Assembly: GCA_023958095.1 (NCBI GenBank)
Contig: JAMLGJ010000005.1
Coordinates: forward strand, 1 to 64,000
Reading direction: 5' to 3'
DNA from: Microthrixaceae bacterium
GTDB lineage: Bacteria > Actinomycetota > Acidimicrobiia > Acidimicrobiales > Microtrichaceae
Length of the DNA stretch: 64,000 nt
A program made the position numbers and the translations under genes. Numbering within the stretch: position 1 is the first letter of the stretch; each line of letters opens with the position of its first letter. Under the pieces are notes generated by a model that was not told the origin of the DNA, searched no databases, and saw only the letters and a program-made list of their open reading frames with translations. Below are positions 49,935 to 58,213 of the stretch, piece by piece.

Positions 49935-51500
49935 ATGACCAGACGCGAGTTCGTCGCGGCACTGACCGGGGTCGGCCTCGGGGCAGCCGTCGCTACCAGC
50001 TGTGCGCCGGAAGCGCCCTCCTGGCCGCCGCTCGGACCCGGTTCAGCGGATCCCGGTGCCTTTCCCGAGGGTGTGATGGCAGGCGATCCGCTACCCGACG
50101 GGGCCGTGATCTGGACGCGTGTCGACGTGCCGCAGGCCACGTCGGGGGTCGAGGTGGTGTGGTCGGTGTCGAGGAGCCCCGACTTCGACTCGATCGTGGT
50201 GGGTGGCCTCGCCCTGGCGCACCCTGACACGGGTTGCTCGGTGAAGGTTCCGGTGACCGGGCTCGCGGCGGACCGCTGGTACCACTACCGATTCGAGGCG
50301 CTCGGCTCCACGAGCCGCTCCGGGCGGTTGCGGACCGCACCGGCACCCGGTGCGTCACCGGATCGGCTTCGCTTCGCATTCGCATCCTGCCAGCAGCTCT
50401 CGAGCCAGTTCGTGGCGCACCGCGCCATCGCCCGCGAGGAGGGCCTCGACTTCCTCATGCACCTCGGCGACTACATCTACGCCGACGACGCGGCGACGCT
50501 CACCCGTGAGCAGTACCGGAATGCCTACGGGCACTGGCGGATGCAGCCCGACCTCAGGGAGCTGCACTCGGCGCTTCCAACGGTTGCGATGTGGGATGAC
50601 GGCGAGTTCTTCAACGGTGTCGACGCGACCGCCGATCCAGAGCGACTCACCGCTGCAACCCTTGCGTGGTTCGACTCGTTCCCCACGTCGGACCCGGGGG
50701 ACTCGACGGCCTTCAGGGCCCTGAGCTGGGGCGACCTCGCGGACATCCCGATGATCGATGTGCGCAGCCACCGCGATCCGGCCGCGGAGGAGACCGACTA
50801 CACCAGCATCGGAACCCCTCACGACCCGGCCCGTACGACCCTTGGAGCGGAACAGTACCGTTGGCTCACCGGCCTGCTCGACCGCTCCAGCGCGGCGTGG
50901 AGGGTGATCGGCAATCCCTACAACATCGCGCCCTGGAAGCTCGTGAACCTGGAATGGCTCCGGCCCTTCCGTCCGGAGATGCCCGCAGGGGCCGGGATCT
51001 ACGCTCCCAACGAGGCCTGGGACGACTACCTGCGTGAGCGACGTGACCTCCTGGGCCACCTCGAGGCGCACAACATCGAGGACACCGTGTTCGCCAGCGG
51101 GCACACCCACATGTTCATCACGTCCGAGCTCCGGGTGGAGGACGAACCCTCCCGCACCCCCGTCTCCGCGGACTTCTGCACCGGCTCGCTCACCGCGGAC
51201 CCGGACCTGCGCACCGCCTACCTGGGCGACCTGCCACTCGAGGCAGCCGAGGCCGTGCTCGAGGTGGCCGAGAACTGGGTGGTGGCGAACAACGCGCCTT
51301 CGATGCGCCACTTCAACATGGTCGAGCAGGGCTACTCCGTGATGGAGTTGAACCCGGAGGAGCTCGTCGTGACCCACCGTCTGGTCGACACGCACGATCC
51401 CGCTGCGCAACCCCGCGACGGGGCTCGGTTCAGGGTGCGACGAGGTTCGGCACGCATCGAGGTGCTCCCGACCCCGGGGGCGTCAGGGGCGTTCGCCTGA
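49935..51500 (+). CDS. PhoD-like alkaline phosphatase/phosphodiesterase (Tat-exported)
   Basis: 521 residues from ATG 49935. MTRREFVAALTGVGLGAAVATSC is a twin-arginine signal (TRREF), possibly lipidated at Cys23. The Fibronectin-like N-domain (PDGAVIWTRVD, YHYRFEALG) leads to the calcium/iron metal core: ASC152QQ, LGDYIY (177-182), WDDGE (220-224), and GHTHMF late in the chain. The usual DDH of PhoD is DDG here, so the site is altered. PhoD proteins release phosphate from diesters or monoesters outside the cell. Its end overlaps the convergent gene by 18 bp. Confidence 0.8.
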   Translation: MTRREFVAALTGVGLGAAVATSCAPEAPSWPPLGPGSADPGAFPEGVMAGDPLPDGAVIWTRVDVPQATSGVEVVWSVSRSPDFDSIVVGGLALAHPDTGCSVKVPVTGLAADRWYHYRFEALGSTSRSGRLRTAPAPGASPDRLRFAFASCQQLSSQFVAHRAIAREEGLDFLMHLGDYIYADDAATLTREQYRNAYGHWRMQPDLRELHSALPTVAMWDDGEFFNGVDATADPERLTAATLAWFDSFPTSDPGDSTAFRALSWGDLADIPMIDVRSHRDPAAEETDYTSIGTPHDPARTTLGAEQYRWLTGLLDRSSAAWRVIGNPYNIAPWKLVNLEWLRPFRPEMPAGAGIYAPNEAWDDYLRERRDLLGHLEAHNIEDTVFASGHTHMFITSELRVEDEPSRTPVSADFCTGSLTADPDLRTAYLGDLPLEAAEAVLEVAENWVVANNAPSMRHFNMVEQGYSVMELNPEELVVTHRLVDTHDPAAQPRDGARFRVRRGSARIEVLPTPGASGAFA

Positions 51501-51983
51501 GCTCTCCGCCGGAGGGGGCGCGGTCCACAGCAGGGGAGTCTCCGCGGCCCTGGTGGCCACGATGCGCCGGGCGTCGAAGCGGAGGAAGCCACAGTCATCG
51601 CTGTGTGGCCCATCCGGCCAGATCATGGCCGGGTCGAAGCCCACGGGTGGCTCGACCGCCGCAATGGCCTCCCAAGCCGCCTCGCGCTGGTGTTCGTCCA
51701 GCCATCCGGCGGTGGCGTCCACCTCGGCGGTGTGGTGGGCGGGGCTCCAGTAGAAGCAGGCCACCGCATCGTTGTGGTCCAGGTGGGCAACCTTGACCGG
51801 GGTGCGCCGGGCGGTGACCAGTCCGTAGGGCTCGCCGTCCTCCCAGAACCACACGGGGTGCATCAGACGGCTGCGTGGTTCGCCGCTGGGGGAGACGGTG
51901 GTGACGGTGCACCATATGACCGACTCGGTGATCTCCCGTGCCAGTGGCTGGATCTCGGAAAGGTCGACTCGTCGTGCCTTCAT
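51483..51983 (-). CDS. PPOX-fold flavin/F420 oxidoreductase under MarR control
   Basis: 166 residues from ATG 51983. WCTVTTVSPSGEPRSRLMHPVWFWEDGEPYGLVTARRTPVKVAHLDHNDAVACFYWSPAHHTAEVDATAGW is the split-barrel fold of the pyridoxamine-phosphate-oxidase-like superfamily; the C-terminal part ends in ATRAAETPLLWTAPP. It diverges from a MarR gene, with twin operators overlapping its own promoter (TTGTGC, 17 bp, TATGGT on the minus strand). Its expression should therefore rise when MarR binds its ligand. Third PPOX-type protein in the window. Confidence 0.8.
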   Translation of the reverse strand: MKARRVDLSEIQPLAREITESVIWCTVTTVSPSGEPRSRLMHPVWFWEDGEPYGLVTARRTPVKVAHLDHNDAVACFYWSPAHHTAEVDATAGWLDEHQREAAWEAIAAVEPPVGFDPAMIWPDGPHSDDCGFLRFDARRIVATRAAETPLLWTAPPPAESSGERP

Positions 51984-51987
51984 GACG

Positions 51988-52035
51988 CACAACCATAGTT
52001 GTGGACCCGGCAATGCACAACCCACGTTGTACAGT
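51988..52035. promoter_or_regulatory. Divergent promoter region with two MarR-type operators
   Basis: ACAAC-CATA-GTTGT (51989-52002) and ACAAC-CCAC-GTTGT (52017-52030) share arms and spacer length, centres 28 bp apart. On the minus strand they cover the -10 and -35 of the PPOX promoter. On the plus strand TACAGT (52030-52035) may be the -10 for MarR, putting its transcription start at about the ATG 52042. Confidence 0.7.
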
Positions 52036-52041
52036 GGGTGG

Positions 52042-52620
52042 ATGCCCCTGTCTCCGAACAGCCGCGAGCCCCGGCCCGGGCGATCTCCCGCGCCGCTTCA
52101 GGAACCAGCCCCGGGCCCCGGCGCGGGCCACGGGACCGACCCCGTCGCTGCCGTGGAGGCGGACCTCGTGCTGCTCATGGGCACCTGCAGCTCCTGGATG
52201 GACGAACAGGTCCTCGAGGAGGTGCGACGGAGCACCCGAGGGAAGGTGCGCCACAGCGACGGGTACGTCTTCCAGCACCTCACCGACGGCCCCCGGCGCG
52301 TCACGGAGCTCGCCGAGTTGCTGGGGGTGAGCCAGCAGGCTGCCTCGAAGCAGGTGGCCGACATGGCCGAGCGGGGGCTGCTGGAGCGGCGTGCGGATCC
52401 ATTGGACCGTCGCGCTCGCGCAGTGGTGCTCAGCCCCGATGGACGAGAGGCGGTGCGTGCCGCACGCAGTGCCCGTGCCGACGTTGCGGCACGGGTCCGC
52501 GAGATCCTCGGTCCGGACATCGCAGAGCAGGTGGTCGGTCATCTGCGTGAGCTGGCCGTCGCCACCGGAGCTCTCGAGGACCTCACCCAGCGACGCCGGC
52601 GCCCGGAGGGCTCCCGCTAG
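52042..52620 (+). CDS. MarR-family transcriptional regulator
   Basis: 192 residues from ATG 52042. The winged helix is RVTELAELLGVSQQAASKQVADMAERGLLERRADPLDRRARAVVLSPDGREAVRAAR, complete with the DxRxxxxxLT-type wing (DPLDRRARAVVLS). A Pro/Gly-rich N-terminal extension of about 40 residues precedes the first helix. It should repress itself and the divergent PPOX gene by binding the two ACAAC-N4-GTTGT sites. The end lies 12 bp from the convergent DUF1801 gene. Confidence 0.85.
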   Translation: MPLSPNSREPRPGRSPAPLQEPAPGPGAGHGTDPVAAVEADLVLLMGTCSSWMDEQVLEEVRRSTRGKVRHSDGYVFQHLTDGPRRVTELAELLGVSQQAASKQVADMAERGLLERRADPLDRRARAVVLSPDGREAVRAARSARADVAARVREILGPDIAEQVVGHLRELAVATGALEDLTQRRRRPEGSR

Positions 52621-52632
52621 GTCGCGCTCGGG

Positions 52633-53061
52633 TCACTCCTCGAAGGTCTCGTACGCCGAGCGCATCTCCGCGACACCGTCGGCGACGATCCGCTCGAGCA
52701 CCGACAGGTCGACGTCGGCCAGCTTGTTCACGTACAGGCAGCTCTTGCCCAACCGGTGCTTGCCGAGCGCGTCGAGCTGTTCGGTTCGATCCTCGTAGCC
52801 GGGCATCACGTAGATCACCAGGTTCGCCTTTCGCGGCGAGAAGCCGGTGATCATCGAGTCGCCCTCCCGCCCGCTGTCGTAGCGGTAGTGGTAGCGACCG
52901 AACCCGATGATGGATGGACCCCACATCCGCGGCTCGCACCCCGTCACCCGCTTCATCATCTCGAGGAGCACCTCGGCATCGGAGCGGCGCGTCGGGTTCT
53001 CGACGGTGTCGAGGAAGTCGTGGGGATCGACCTCGGTGGGCCGGGTCTTGTTGTCCGCCAT
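52633..53061 (-). CDS. DUF1801 protein
   Basis: 142 residues from ATG 53061 (AGGAGG upstream). DAEVLLEMMKRVTGCEPRMWGPSIIGFGRYHYRYDSGREGDSMITGFSPRKANLVIYVMPGY is the DUF1801 fold, similar to YdhG-like proteins, and LGKHRLGKSCLYVNKLADVDLSVLERIV closes it. The family function is unknown. Transcribed in the same direction as the sulfur-assimilation operon that starts upstream, 32 bp after its last gene, so it may be read through from it. Confidence 0.8.
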   Translation of the reverse strand: MADNKTRPTEVDPHDFLDTVENPTRRSDAEVLLEMMKRVTGCEPRMWGPSIIGFGRYHYRYDSGREGDSMITGFSPRKANLVIYVMPGYEDRTEQLDALGKHRLGKSCLYVNKLADVDLSVLERIVADGVAEMRSAYETFEE

Positions 53062-53093
53062 GGGGTCGGGTCCTCCTGTCGAGCAACACGAGG

Positions 53094-53936
53094 CTAACCG
53101 GGTGGTGTACCGGCCACGTGTGGGATCGCCAGGTGCCGGGTGCCGGTGCAGCCGACCCCGGGCTGCGCCACTCCTGCGACCCCCGGGGTTCCCGGCCCCT
53201 GCGGATCGCCCGAGAGCACCTCCTCGGCCAGCAGGGATGCTTCCGCGGCAGCGACGTCGCCGATGACGATGACAGAAGGAGCGCGCAGTGGTGTGGTCCC
53301 GAGGTCGCCGAGGGCGGTTCTGCAGGTCTGCTGCTCGGGCAGTGTCGCGCTCGTGACCACTGCAACCGGGGTGTCGGCCTGCATCCCCGCACCGAGGAGC
53401 GCATCCGCGACCCGAGGCGCTCCGCGTGCACCCATCAGCACGACGATGGTGAGTCCGCTGTGGGCCAGGGCCGACCATTTCACCGGGTCCGACCGGGGAT
53501 CCTGGTGGGCGGTCACGACGCAGAACCCGCTTGCAGTGCCCCGACGGGTCAGCGACACCCCAGCAGCGGTCGGTCCCGCTATCGACGACGTGATGCCGGG
53601 CACCACCTCGGTGCGTATCCCGGCCCGGTGGCAGGCCTCGACCTCCTCGGCTCCGCGGCCGAACACGGTCGGGTCGCCACCCTTGACCCGCACCACGCAG
53701 TCGAGGCGCGCCCCGAGTTGCACCAGCAGTTCGTTGATGTCGCGCTGGGTGGGGCCCGGATGGCCCGGTGTCTTTCCGACGTCATAGCGCTCCGCGGTGG
53801 GGGAGGCGTACCCGAGGACGTCCGGGCCGATCAGGCGGTCGTGGACCACGGCCTCCGCCCGTCCGAGCAGTCGTGCCGCGCGCAGGGTGAGCAGCTCGGG
53901 GTCACCGGGGCCCACTCCGAGCAGGTGGACGGTCAT
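53094..53936 (-). CDS. cobA: Uroporphyrinogen-III C-methyltransferase (SUMT)
   Basis: 280 residues. MTVHLLGVGPGDPELLTLRAARLL, VHDRLIG, VRVKGGDPTVFGRGAEE and VVPGITSSIAGPTAAGVSLTRRG are the SUMT motifs in order, with IVVLMGA later. It adds two methyl groups to uroporphyrinogen III to give precorrin-2, the first step towards siroheme and corrin. Its ATG overlaps the stop of the siroheme dehydrogenase gene (ATGA). Combined with that gene and sulfite reductase, it makes siroheme for sulfite reduction. The tail beyond 245 is Pro/Gly-rich. Confidence 0.9.
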   Translation of the reverse strand: MTVHLLGVGPGDPELLTLRAARLLGRAEAVVHDRLIGPDVLGYASPTAERYDVGKTPGHPGPTQRDINELLVQLGARLDCVVRVKGGDPTVFGRGAEEVEACHRAGIRTEVVPGITSSIAGPTAAGVSLTRRGTASGFCVVTAHQDPRSDPVKWSALAHSGLTIVVLMGARGAPRVADALLGAGMQADTPVAVVTSATLPEQQTCRTALGDLGTTPLRAPSVIVIGDVAAAEASLLAEEVLSGDPQGPGTPGVAGVAQPGVGCTGTRHLAIPHVAGTPPG

Positions 53937-54604
53937 CGCGAAGCCACCCCGACGCGCCGCTCCAGCAGGTCCTCGAGTGCGCCCGTGTGCCCGGACGCGA
54001 CCAGTTCGAGGGCGTGCTCGTCGAGCACCTCCGCCCATCCGCTCACCTCGGTGGGCAGCCCGGCGCTGCGGAGCCGACCACGCACCCGCGCAGCGGCCTC
54101 GAACACCTCGAGGGTGCCGTCGTCGAGCATCGCCTCAACCCGCCTGCGCATCCAGGATGCCGTCGCCGGGCTGCGGGCCCCGCTGCTCACGGAGATCGTC
54201 AGGTCCCCGCGGCGCGCGGTGGCCGGCAACACCGTCGAGCAGTGCTCGGGGTCGTCGGCCGCGTTGCACCAGACACGGCGCTGCGAAGCAGCACGGAACA
54301 CCGCGCCGTCCACCTCGGGCCTGCCCGTTGCGGTCGTCACGAACCACTTCCCGTCGAGATCGCGCGGGAGGAACTCCCGATGGAGCCGCCGCGCGACGTC
54401 CACCGCGTCCATCGCCTCGCTGTGCTGCGGTGCGACGACCGTGAGCAGCGCTCCCTGTTCCGCCAGGGCGGCGGCCTTGCGCGCTGCGATCCGGCCTGCA
54501 CCCACCACGAGGACCGCTCGGCCGCTGAGGCGCAGCCCCACAGGGAACACCGATATCCCCCCGGCCGGGGCCGCGGCGGTCGGCGGTCGCGGATGCGCGC
54601 TCAC
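53933..54604 (-). CDS. Precorrin-2 dehydrogenase / ferrochelatase-type siroheme synthase subunit
   Basis: 223 residues from GTG 54604, overlapping the CysH-like stop as GTGA. FPVGLRLSGRAVLVVGAGRIAARKAAALAEQGALLTVVAP is the NAD-binding start of CysG N-terminal/Met8p-like enzymes, and VWCNAADDPEHCSTVLPATARRGDLTISVSSGARSPATASWMRRRVEA matches the conserved dehydrogenase core. It oxidises precorrin-2 to sirohydrochlorin and probably inserts iron. Separate from the methyltransferase domain, unlike CysG of enteric bacteria. Encoded inside the sulfur operon. Confidence 0.85.
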   Translation of the reverse strand: MSAHPRPPTAAAPAGGISVFPVGLRLSGRAVLVVGAGRIAARKAAALAEQGALLTVVAPQHSEAMDAVDVARRLHREFLPRDLDGKWFVTTATGRPEVDGAVFRAASQRRVWCNAADDPEHCSTVLPATARRGDLTISVSSGARSPATASWMRRRVEAMLDDGTLEVFEAAARVRGRLRSAGLPTEVSGWAEVLDEHALELVASGHTGALEDLLERRVGVASR

Positions 54605-55272
54605 AGGTGCAACCCGCACTCGGTGCGTTCGGAGCCCGCCCAACGGCCGGCCCGGGGATGCTCACCCTCGGCCACCGGTGAGGTGCAGGGCTTGCAGCCG
54701 ATCGAGGGGTAGCCGCGGTCGCGCAGCGGGTTCACGATGATGTCGTTGGCCTTCTCGTACTCACGCACCTCCCGGTCGGTCCAGGCGACGAGCGGATTGA
54801 CCTTGTGCTTGCCGCGTCGGTCGACCTCGACGATCGGGGCCTGTGCGCGCTCGGGGGAGTCGGCGCGCCGCAGTCCGCTCAGCCATGCACGCCTCGGGGC
54901 CAGTGCTGCATCGAGCTGTTCGACCTTGTGCTGCGAGCAGCAGAAGTCCTCCCGTCCCGTTCCGGGCAGGTGACGCCATGGCGCCACGACGCGCATCCGC
55001 GGTTCGTAGCGCTCCGCGATAGCGAGCATCGTGTTGATCGTCTCGTCGAAGTGGAAGCCGGTGTCGATGAACACGACCTCGATGCGGGGGTCCACCCCCA
55101 GCGCCACATCCACCAGCACCGCGTCCTGGCCCGAGCAGAGCAGGCAGAGATCCTCACCGAAGCGTTCTACGGCCCACGCGACCGCTTCGGTGGCGCTGGC
55201 GGTCGGTGCGAGCAGGGCACGCGTGGCCGACCTCTCGAGGATTCCGACCCGTGACTCCGTGGGTGTGCTCAT
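54601..55272 (-). CDS. cysH: Phosphoadenylyl/adenylyl-sulfate reductase with Fe-S cluster motif
   Basis: 223 residues from ATG 55272. LCLLCSGQDAVLVDVALGVDPRIEVVFIDTGFHFDETI is the PAPS/APS-reductase P-loop-like start. DFCCSQHKVEQL and SIGCKPCTSPV give the CC...CxxC set that holds a 4Fe-4S cluster in assimilatory APS reductases, and ECGLHL at the C-terminus supplies the catalytic Cys. Because of the cluster motif, I infer adenylyl-sulfate (APS) as substrate. Its product, sulfite, goes to the reductase encoded upstream. Its start overlaps the sulfite reductase stop by ATGA. Confidence 0.9.
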   Translation of the reverse strand: MSTPTESRVGILERSATRALLAPTASATEAVAWAVERFGEDLCLLCSGQDAVLVDVALGVDPRIEVVFIDTGFHFDETINTMLAIAERYEPRMRVVAPWRHLPGTGREDFCCSQHKVEQLDAALAPRRAWLSGLRRADSPERAQAPIVEVDRRGKHKVNPLVAWTDREVREYEKANDIIVNPLRDRGYPSIGCKPCTSPVAEGEHPRAGRWAGSERTECGLHL

Positions 55273-57008
55273 CGATCCGCCTTCCCGGCTCGGTTGCGTG
55301 CGAAGCTCGGCAGCGCGGCGCGCAGGACCGGTGCTCCGACACGGTCGGCCCAGTCGCCGAATCCCTCGGCCCGTGCAGCACCGTCCCGGTAGAGGTCGAG
55401 CAGCACGGCGAGCACCTCGGCGAGCCGGGCGAAGGGGACGTTCTCGACGACGGGTTCGGCCAACCTGGTGCCGGCGGGGCTGCCCCCGACCCAGATGTCG
55501 TAGTTGCTCTTGGTGCGGGCGACGATTCCGAGCTCCGCCACGTAGGGCCGTGCACAACCATTCGGGCAGCCGGTGATCCTGGTCTCGATCCGCAGGTCTC
55601 CGAGCTCGCGCTCCGCCAGCAGCGAGTCGATCGTGTCGAGGAGCTGGGGCAGCACCCGTTCCGCCTCGCCGAGCGCCTGCCCACAGGTGGGCAGTGCGGG
55701 ACAGGCCATCGTCGAGCGCTCGATCACCCGGAGCTGCTCGACCCGCGGCACTCCGTGTGCCCCGAGGATGCTCTCGACGTCACGTCGTGCCGAACCGGGG
55801 ATGCCACAGAGCAGAAGGTTGTCATGCGGTGTGATCCGAACCTCCTCGGCGTGCCTCTCCAGGACTGCACGGATGGCACTGCGCCTCCGCCGCCCGGGGC
55901 GGTCGTCCAGGCGTCCCGAGGGCACCGGCAGTCCGAGGAACCACGTGTCACCGTCCTGGCGGTGCCACCCGAGATGGTCCCGGTGCGCTCCCCAGGGCGG
56001 CAGCTCGACCGGGTCCGCCAGGGCGTGCCCGACGCGGCGCTCGAGCTCCGCGCGCACCCATTCGACGCCCCGTTCCTCCACGACGTACTTGAGGCGCGCG
56101 TGGCTCCTGTCGGAACGGTCACCGAAGTCCCGGAACAGCGTCACGAGCGCCTCGGCCACCTCCCCGATGTCCTCCTCGGGCACCCACGCCAGGTGATCGC
56201 CCAGCCTCGGGAAGGTCGTGGGGTCCTTGTGGCTGCGACCGAGACCGCCCCCGACGATGAACACCGCTCCGGGCGTGCCGTCCAGCCCTGCGATCGGCAC
56301 GATCCCACAGTCCTGGCTGTACACGTCTATCGAGTTGTCGCCCGGCAGGGCCACGCCGAACTTGAACTTGCGGGGCAGGTAGGTGTCGCCGTAGACGGGT
56401 TCGGTGACCCCCGGATCCTCGGGTGCCGGGCCCGCGCTCACAGCATGCTCTCCGTCGAGCCAGAGGTCCCAGTAGGCCTCCGAACGGGGCCGGAAGCGGT
56501 TCGCCAGGGATCGTGCGAGGGAGTCGAGTTGGGCGAGGTCCCGGCCCGCATGGGGCGCCGAGGTGACCATGACGTTGCGAACCACGTCGCCGCAGGCCGC
56601 GTAGGTCGTCACCAGCCCGCGGTTCAACCTGTTGAGCAGCCGGTGGAGGTCGCCCTTGTGCACGAAGTGGTACTGGACGCCCTGGCGGCTGGTGAGCCTC
56701 AGGCTCCCGTCGGCGACCTCGTCGCAGAGCCGGTCGATCGCGAGCCACTGTTCCCGGCGGAGTCTGCCGCCGGGAACCGAGCAACGGACCATGCAGGAGT
56801 ACTCGAGGGGCTCTCCGGCACGGGTCAGCTCACGGCGCAGATCCCGGTCGTCCTGCTGGTAGACCCCGTGGAACTTGAGCAGCGAGGCCGCCTCGGGGGA
56901 GAAGTGGCTGTCCTCACCCGCGGTCAGTTCTTCGCCTATCGCTCCCCTGAGGTTCGCGCTGGTGGCCTTCAGGGCCTCCGCAGGGCTGGCTTCGGCAGTG
57001 GTCGGCAT
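55269..57008 (-). CDS. Sulfite reductase hemoprotein (siroheme/4Fe-4S)
   Basis: 579 residues from ATG 57008. Two tandem nitrite/sulfite reductase halves are seen: the ferredoxin-like VRCSVPGGRLRREQWLAIDRLCDEVADGSLRLTSRQGVQYHFV and a second, with the cluster cysteines Cys436, Cys442 (CPALPTC), Cys481 and Cys485 (CPNGC). It reduces sulfite to sulfide. Which donor it uses (ferredoxin or NADPH) is not apparent, as no flavoprotein is in the window. First gene of the operon; upstream inverted repeats and a TTGACT probably control it. Confidence 0.9.
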   Translation of the reverse strand: MPTTAEASPAEALKATSANLRGAIGEELTAGEDSHFSPEAASLLKFHGVYQQDDRDLRRELTRAGEPLEYSCMVRCSVPGGRLRREQWLAIDRLCDEVADGSLRLTSRQGVQYHFVHKGDLHRLLNRLNRGLVTTYAACGDVVRNVMVTSAPHAGRDLAQLDSLARSLANRFRPRSEAYWDLWLDGEHAVSAGPAPEDPGVTEPVYGDTYLPRKFKFGVALPGDNSIDVYSQDCGIVPIAGLDGTPGAVFIVGGGLGRSHKDPTTFPRLGDHLAWVPEEDIGEVAEALVTLFRDFGDRSDRSHARLKYVVEERGVEWVRAELERRVGHALADPVELPPWGAHRDHLGWHRQDGDTWFLGLPVPSGRLDDRPGRRRRSAIRAVLERHAEEVRITPHDNLLLCGIPGSARRDVESILGAHGVPRVEQLRVIERSTMACPALPTCGQALGEAERVLPQLLDTIDSLLAERELGDLRIETRITGCPNGCARPYVAELGIVARTKSNYDIWVGGSPAGTRLAEPVVENVPFARLAEVLAVLLDLYRDGAARAEGFGDWADRVGAPVLRAALPSFARNRAGKADR

Positions 57009-57025
57009 GGTCACTTCGCAATCCT

Positions 57026-57078
57026 GACTACGTTGGTCGGGATTGGCAGCGTAGTCCAAAGCTGACTAATCCAGTCAA
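57026..57078 (-). promoter_or_regulatory. Control region of the sulfur-assimilation operon
   Basis: On the minus strand TTGACT (57078-57073) is a possible -35. Inverted repeats surround it: TGACT-N5-AGTCA (57063-57077) and GACTACG-N17-CGTAGTC (57026-57056), giving a set of repeated GACTA half-sites. A regulator binding site is likely, but I cannot name the regulator. Confidence 0.4.
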
Positions 57079-57174
57079 GATTATCGGGTATCGCCCGCCG
57101 GAAGCGGCTCCCCAGCTCCACGCCGCACCCGGGGTGAGTGGGCAGGCAGCGACCCCAACGTGTACCAATGGTCC

Positions 57175-58083
57175 ATGGCCTATCGCTTCGAACACGGCGA
57201 ACCGGTCGGACACGCTGCACGGCGCATCCTCGACGAGCAGGTGGTGGGCATCCTCGGGGCGCTCGAGAACCCCGGTGGCCCGGGGCTGGCCGAAGCGGTG
57301 CACGAGGCCCGTCGGCGCTCCAAGAAGGTCAGGGCCCTCGCCCGCATGTTCCGTACCCCCATGGGCGAGCAGTACGCCGCGGTGAACACCTGCTTCAGGG
57401 ATGCAGCACGCAGGTTGGCAGCCCTGCGCGACGCCCAGGTGGCGGTGCAGACCTTCGACTCGCTGCTGGCCGCGCTGCCCCGTGGGCTCTCGGCCGACAC
57501 GATGGCACCGGTGCGTGCCGAACTGGTGGTACGCCAGCAGCATGCCTCGCATGACACCGCGGATGCATCAGCTGCGTTCGAGGAAGCGGCCGGTCTCGTG
57601 CGCAAAGGAGCGAAGCGGGCACGGCGGTGCTCCGTTCCCGACGGGTTCGGGGCCCTGGCGAGCGGGCTTGGCAGGACCTATGCGCGAACCGTGCAGGACT
57701 GGTACGCGTGCTGCGCCGATCCCAGCTCTGCGTCGTTCCACGAATGGCGCAAGCGGATCAAGTACCACAGGTACCACGTCGACCTGCTGCGCCGGGTCGA
57801 TCCCGACTTCGCCGAGGTGCGCCGCGATGCGCTGCACGAGCTGTCCGACCTGGTCGGGGAGGAACACGACATCACGGTCCTGCTCCAGATGGTCCTCGAC
57901 GAGCCGGACGCGTTCGGACCCGTGGCCGCACGGCGCCAGCTGATGCTGGTGGCCCAGCGACGGCGCGCCTTCCTGCGCACCGAGGCCATCGCCCTGGGAG
58001 CGAGGCTCACCGCGGAATCACCCGCCTCGCTCTGCGAGCGCTGGGAGACCGCCTGGACGGTGTGGCAGCTCGGACCCTCCTGA
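57175..58083 (+). CDS. CHAD-domain protein
   Basis: 302 residues from ATG 57175 (a GTG at 57160 is possible). PGLAEAVHEARRRSKKVRALARMF and FHEWRKRIKYHRYHVDLLRRVDPDF are the two His/Arg/Lys-rich helical segments that define CHAD domains, which bind polyphosphate; NTCFRDAARRLAALRDAQVAVQTF is the middle helix pair. No CYTH domain is fused. It likely associates with polyphosphate granules. It begins 166 bp from the divergent sulfite reductase. Confidence 0.85.
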   Translation: MAYRFEHGEPVGHAARRILDEQVVGILGALENPGGPGLAEAVHEARRRSKKVRALARMFRTPMGEQYAAVNTCFRDAARRLAALRDAQVAVQTFDSLLAALPRGLSADTMAPVRAELVVRQQHASHDTADASAAFEEAAGLVRKGAKRARRCSVPDGFGALASGLGRTYARTVQDWYACCADPSSASFHEWRKRIKYHRYHVDLLRRVDPDFAEVRRDALHELSDLVGEEHDITVLLQMVLDEPDAFGPVAARRQLMLVAQRRRAFLRTEAIALGARLTAESPASLCERWETAWTVWQLGPS

Positions 58084-58213
58084 GCCGGGTGCGCCCTGCA
58101 GGCCGTCGCCACAGCCGCTGAGACCCGCACCGGTCGCGCCGGTAGCGTTGCGGGATGCCCGGATTCCCCCCACGCGAGCACGGACGTGCCGAGCCGTACC
58201 CCGTGGCGGGCTA

